A stretch of 64,000 nt of DNA. It comes from Embleya hyalina (lineage in GTDB: Bacteria; Actinomycetota; Actinomycetes; Streptomycetales; Streptomycetaceae). Every line of letters begins with the position of its first letter. The stretch's first letter is position 1. The stretch is from positions 12,480 through 76,479 of the forward strand of contig NZ_BIFH01000052.1 in NCBI RefSeq assembly GCF_003967355.1. Reading direction: 5' to 3'. Below the pieces are notes generated by a model. It had not been told where the DNA came from and did no database searches. It saw only the letters and a program-made list of their open reading frames with translations. Shown here in pieces: positions 63,202 through 64,000 of the stretch. Made by a program: the position numbers and the translations under genes.

Positions 63202-64000
63202 GTGTTTCGTTTCGCGCTGCGCAATGTCGTCGCCCACCGGACCAGATTGGCGATGACCGCGGTCGCGGTGTTGCTCGGTGTGGCGTTCGTCGTGGGCACG
63301 CTCGTCCTGTCGGACACCCTGGGGCGGGCGTTCAAGAACACCGCCTCCAAGAGCTTCGCGGACGTATCCGTCGCCGTCCTGGACGACAACGTCGACCGCA
63401 CCGGCTCGCGCGCGCACGGCCGACCCGAACCCACGCTCACCGAGGACACCCTCGCCCGGCTGCGCGCGCTGCCCGGTGTCGCGCGGGCGCGTGGTGTGCT
63501 GGAGGGGTTCACCGGCGTGGTGGACCGGGACGGTGACCTGCTCGGGTCGGGGTGGACGACGATCGGGACGAACTTCGTACCGGTCGGGGACGGCACCGAT
63601 CCCCGCTTTCCGATGCGGTCCGGGCGCGGACCGGCCGCCGCCGCCGAGATCGCGCTCGACGTGCGGACCGCGGACAAGGGCGGCTTCCGGGTCGGCGACA
63701 CCGTGCGCGTCGCGCTCGGCGGGCCGATGATCGCGGCTCGGCTGACCGGGGTGTTCGCGACCGACGATCCGCGCGTGTCGTCGGGTGGCTCGCTCGTGCT
63801 GTTCGAGACCGCGACCGCACAGCGGCTGCTGCTCGAGCCGGGGCGCTACGCCGAGATCGACCTGGTTCCGGTCCCCGGAACGAGTGAGGCGACGTTGCGC
63901 GCCGCGGCTCGGCGGGTGGTGTCGGACGCGGACAATCTGCGGGTCGCCTCCGGACGTACGCTCGCCCGCGAGCAGGTGGACATGATCGAGGCCGGCACCC
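63202..64000 (+). CDS. ABC transporter permease, FtsX/MacB type (partial, runs off the window)
   Basis: 266 residues are visible from the GTG at 63202 behind GGAG; no stop occurs before the window ends. One membrane helix at about 20-40 (TAVAVLLGVAFVVGTLVL) follows the family's opening FRFALRNVVAHRTRLAMTA. A large extracellular MacB-like domain then shows LPGVARARGVLEGFTGVVD and ADKGGFRVGDTVRVAL. Such permeases pair with an ATPase and export lipoproteins, peptides or lipids, or act in signalling. The ATPase is not seen upstream and may follow or be absent. A full-length member would have about 850 residues. Confidence 0.87.
   Translation, partial: MFRFALRNVVAHRTRLAMTAVAVLLGVAFVVGTLVLSDTLGRAFKNTASKSFADVSVAVLDDNVDRTGSRAHGRPEPTLTEDTLARLRALPGVARARGVLEGFTGVVDRDGDLLGSGWTTIGTNFVPVGDGTDPRFPMRSGRGPAAAAEIALDVRTADKGGFRVGDTVRVALGGPMIAARLTGVFATDDPRVSSGGSLVLFETATAQRLLLEPGRYAEIDLVPVPGTSEATLRAAARRVVSDADNLRVASGRTLAREQVDMIEAGT

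Overview
The window is high-GC actinobacterial chromosome. Its gene content and order (ssgB, thrS, pgsA/patA/pimA, pdxS/pdxT, yebC, ruvCAB, yajC-secDF, apt, relA, hisS) match the conserved core of sporulating Streptomycetales. SsgB, a sporulation protein specific to such actinomycetes, is recognisable by eye. GTG and TTG starts, 4-base stop/start overlaps and G+C-rich long stem terminators fit the same lineage. The genus cannot be fixed from sequence alone. I see no rRNA, prophage, insertion sequence or CRISPR array.

Layout. 1-6.4 kb: a PAS/SpoIIE-type phosphatase and a three-gene CoA-transferase / ketosynthase-OB-fold / thiolase unit. 6.8-11.9 kb: MarR regulator plus DHA2 efflux pump, then a second DHA2 pump divergent from an XRE regulator across a palindromic operator candidate. 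11.9-12.4 kb: tRNA cluster (Val-GAC twice, Cys-GCA, Gly-GCC). 12.7-18.9 kb: a DUF4328 membrane protein with a repeat tail, pabB-pabC, an acetyltransferase and a small membrane protein. 19.3-22.5 kb: ssgB with a stress-sigma-like promoter, a PGPGW membrane protein, tRNA-Val(CAC), a frameshifted LacI pseudogene and a DedA protein. 22.6-24.5 kb: DUF305, DUF3105 and a small secreted protein.

24.7-40.3 kb: thrS, HIT hydrolase, DCC thiol protein, GT87 mannosyltransferase, GH15-like hydrolase, EF-G-like GTPase, the phosphatidylinositol mannoside genes (pgsA, patA, pimA), a LemA-like protein, pyridoxal phosphate synthase (pdxS, pdxT), yebC and a PIG-V-like transferase. 40.5-50.2 kb: a perfect SOS box ahead of ruvC-ruvA-ruvB, then yajC-secD-secF-apt-relA. 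50.7-57.0 kb: DUF349 protein, cyclophilin, glyoxalase-like hydrolase, hisS and aspS. 57.2-59.1 kb: two unrecognised small genes and a TerF-like vWA protein.

59.16-61.40 kb holds the most unusual structure. It is a roughly 2.2 kb gene-free array of about 210-bp repeat units. Five units (plus a partial one) run one way and three to four run the opposite way around a roughly 0.4 kb core. It lies directly upstream of rarA, the replication-associated recombination AAA+ ATPase. The window ends inside an ABC-transporter permease of the FtsX/MacB type.
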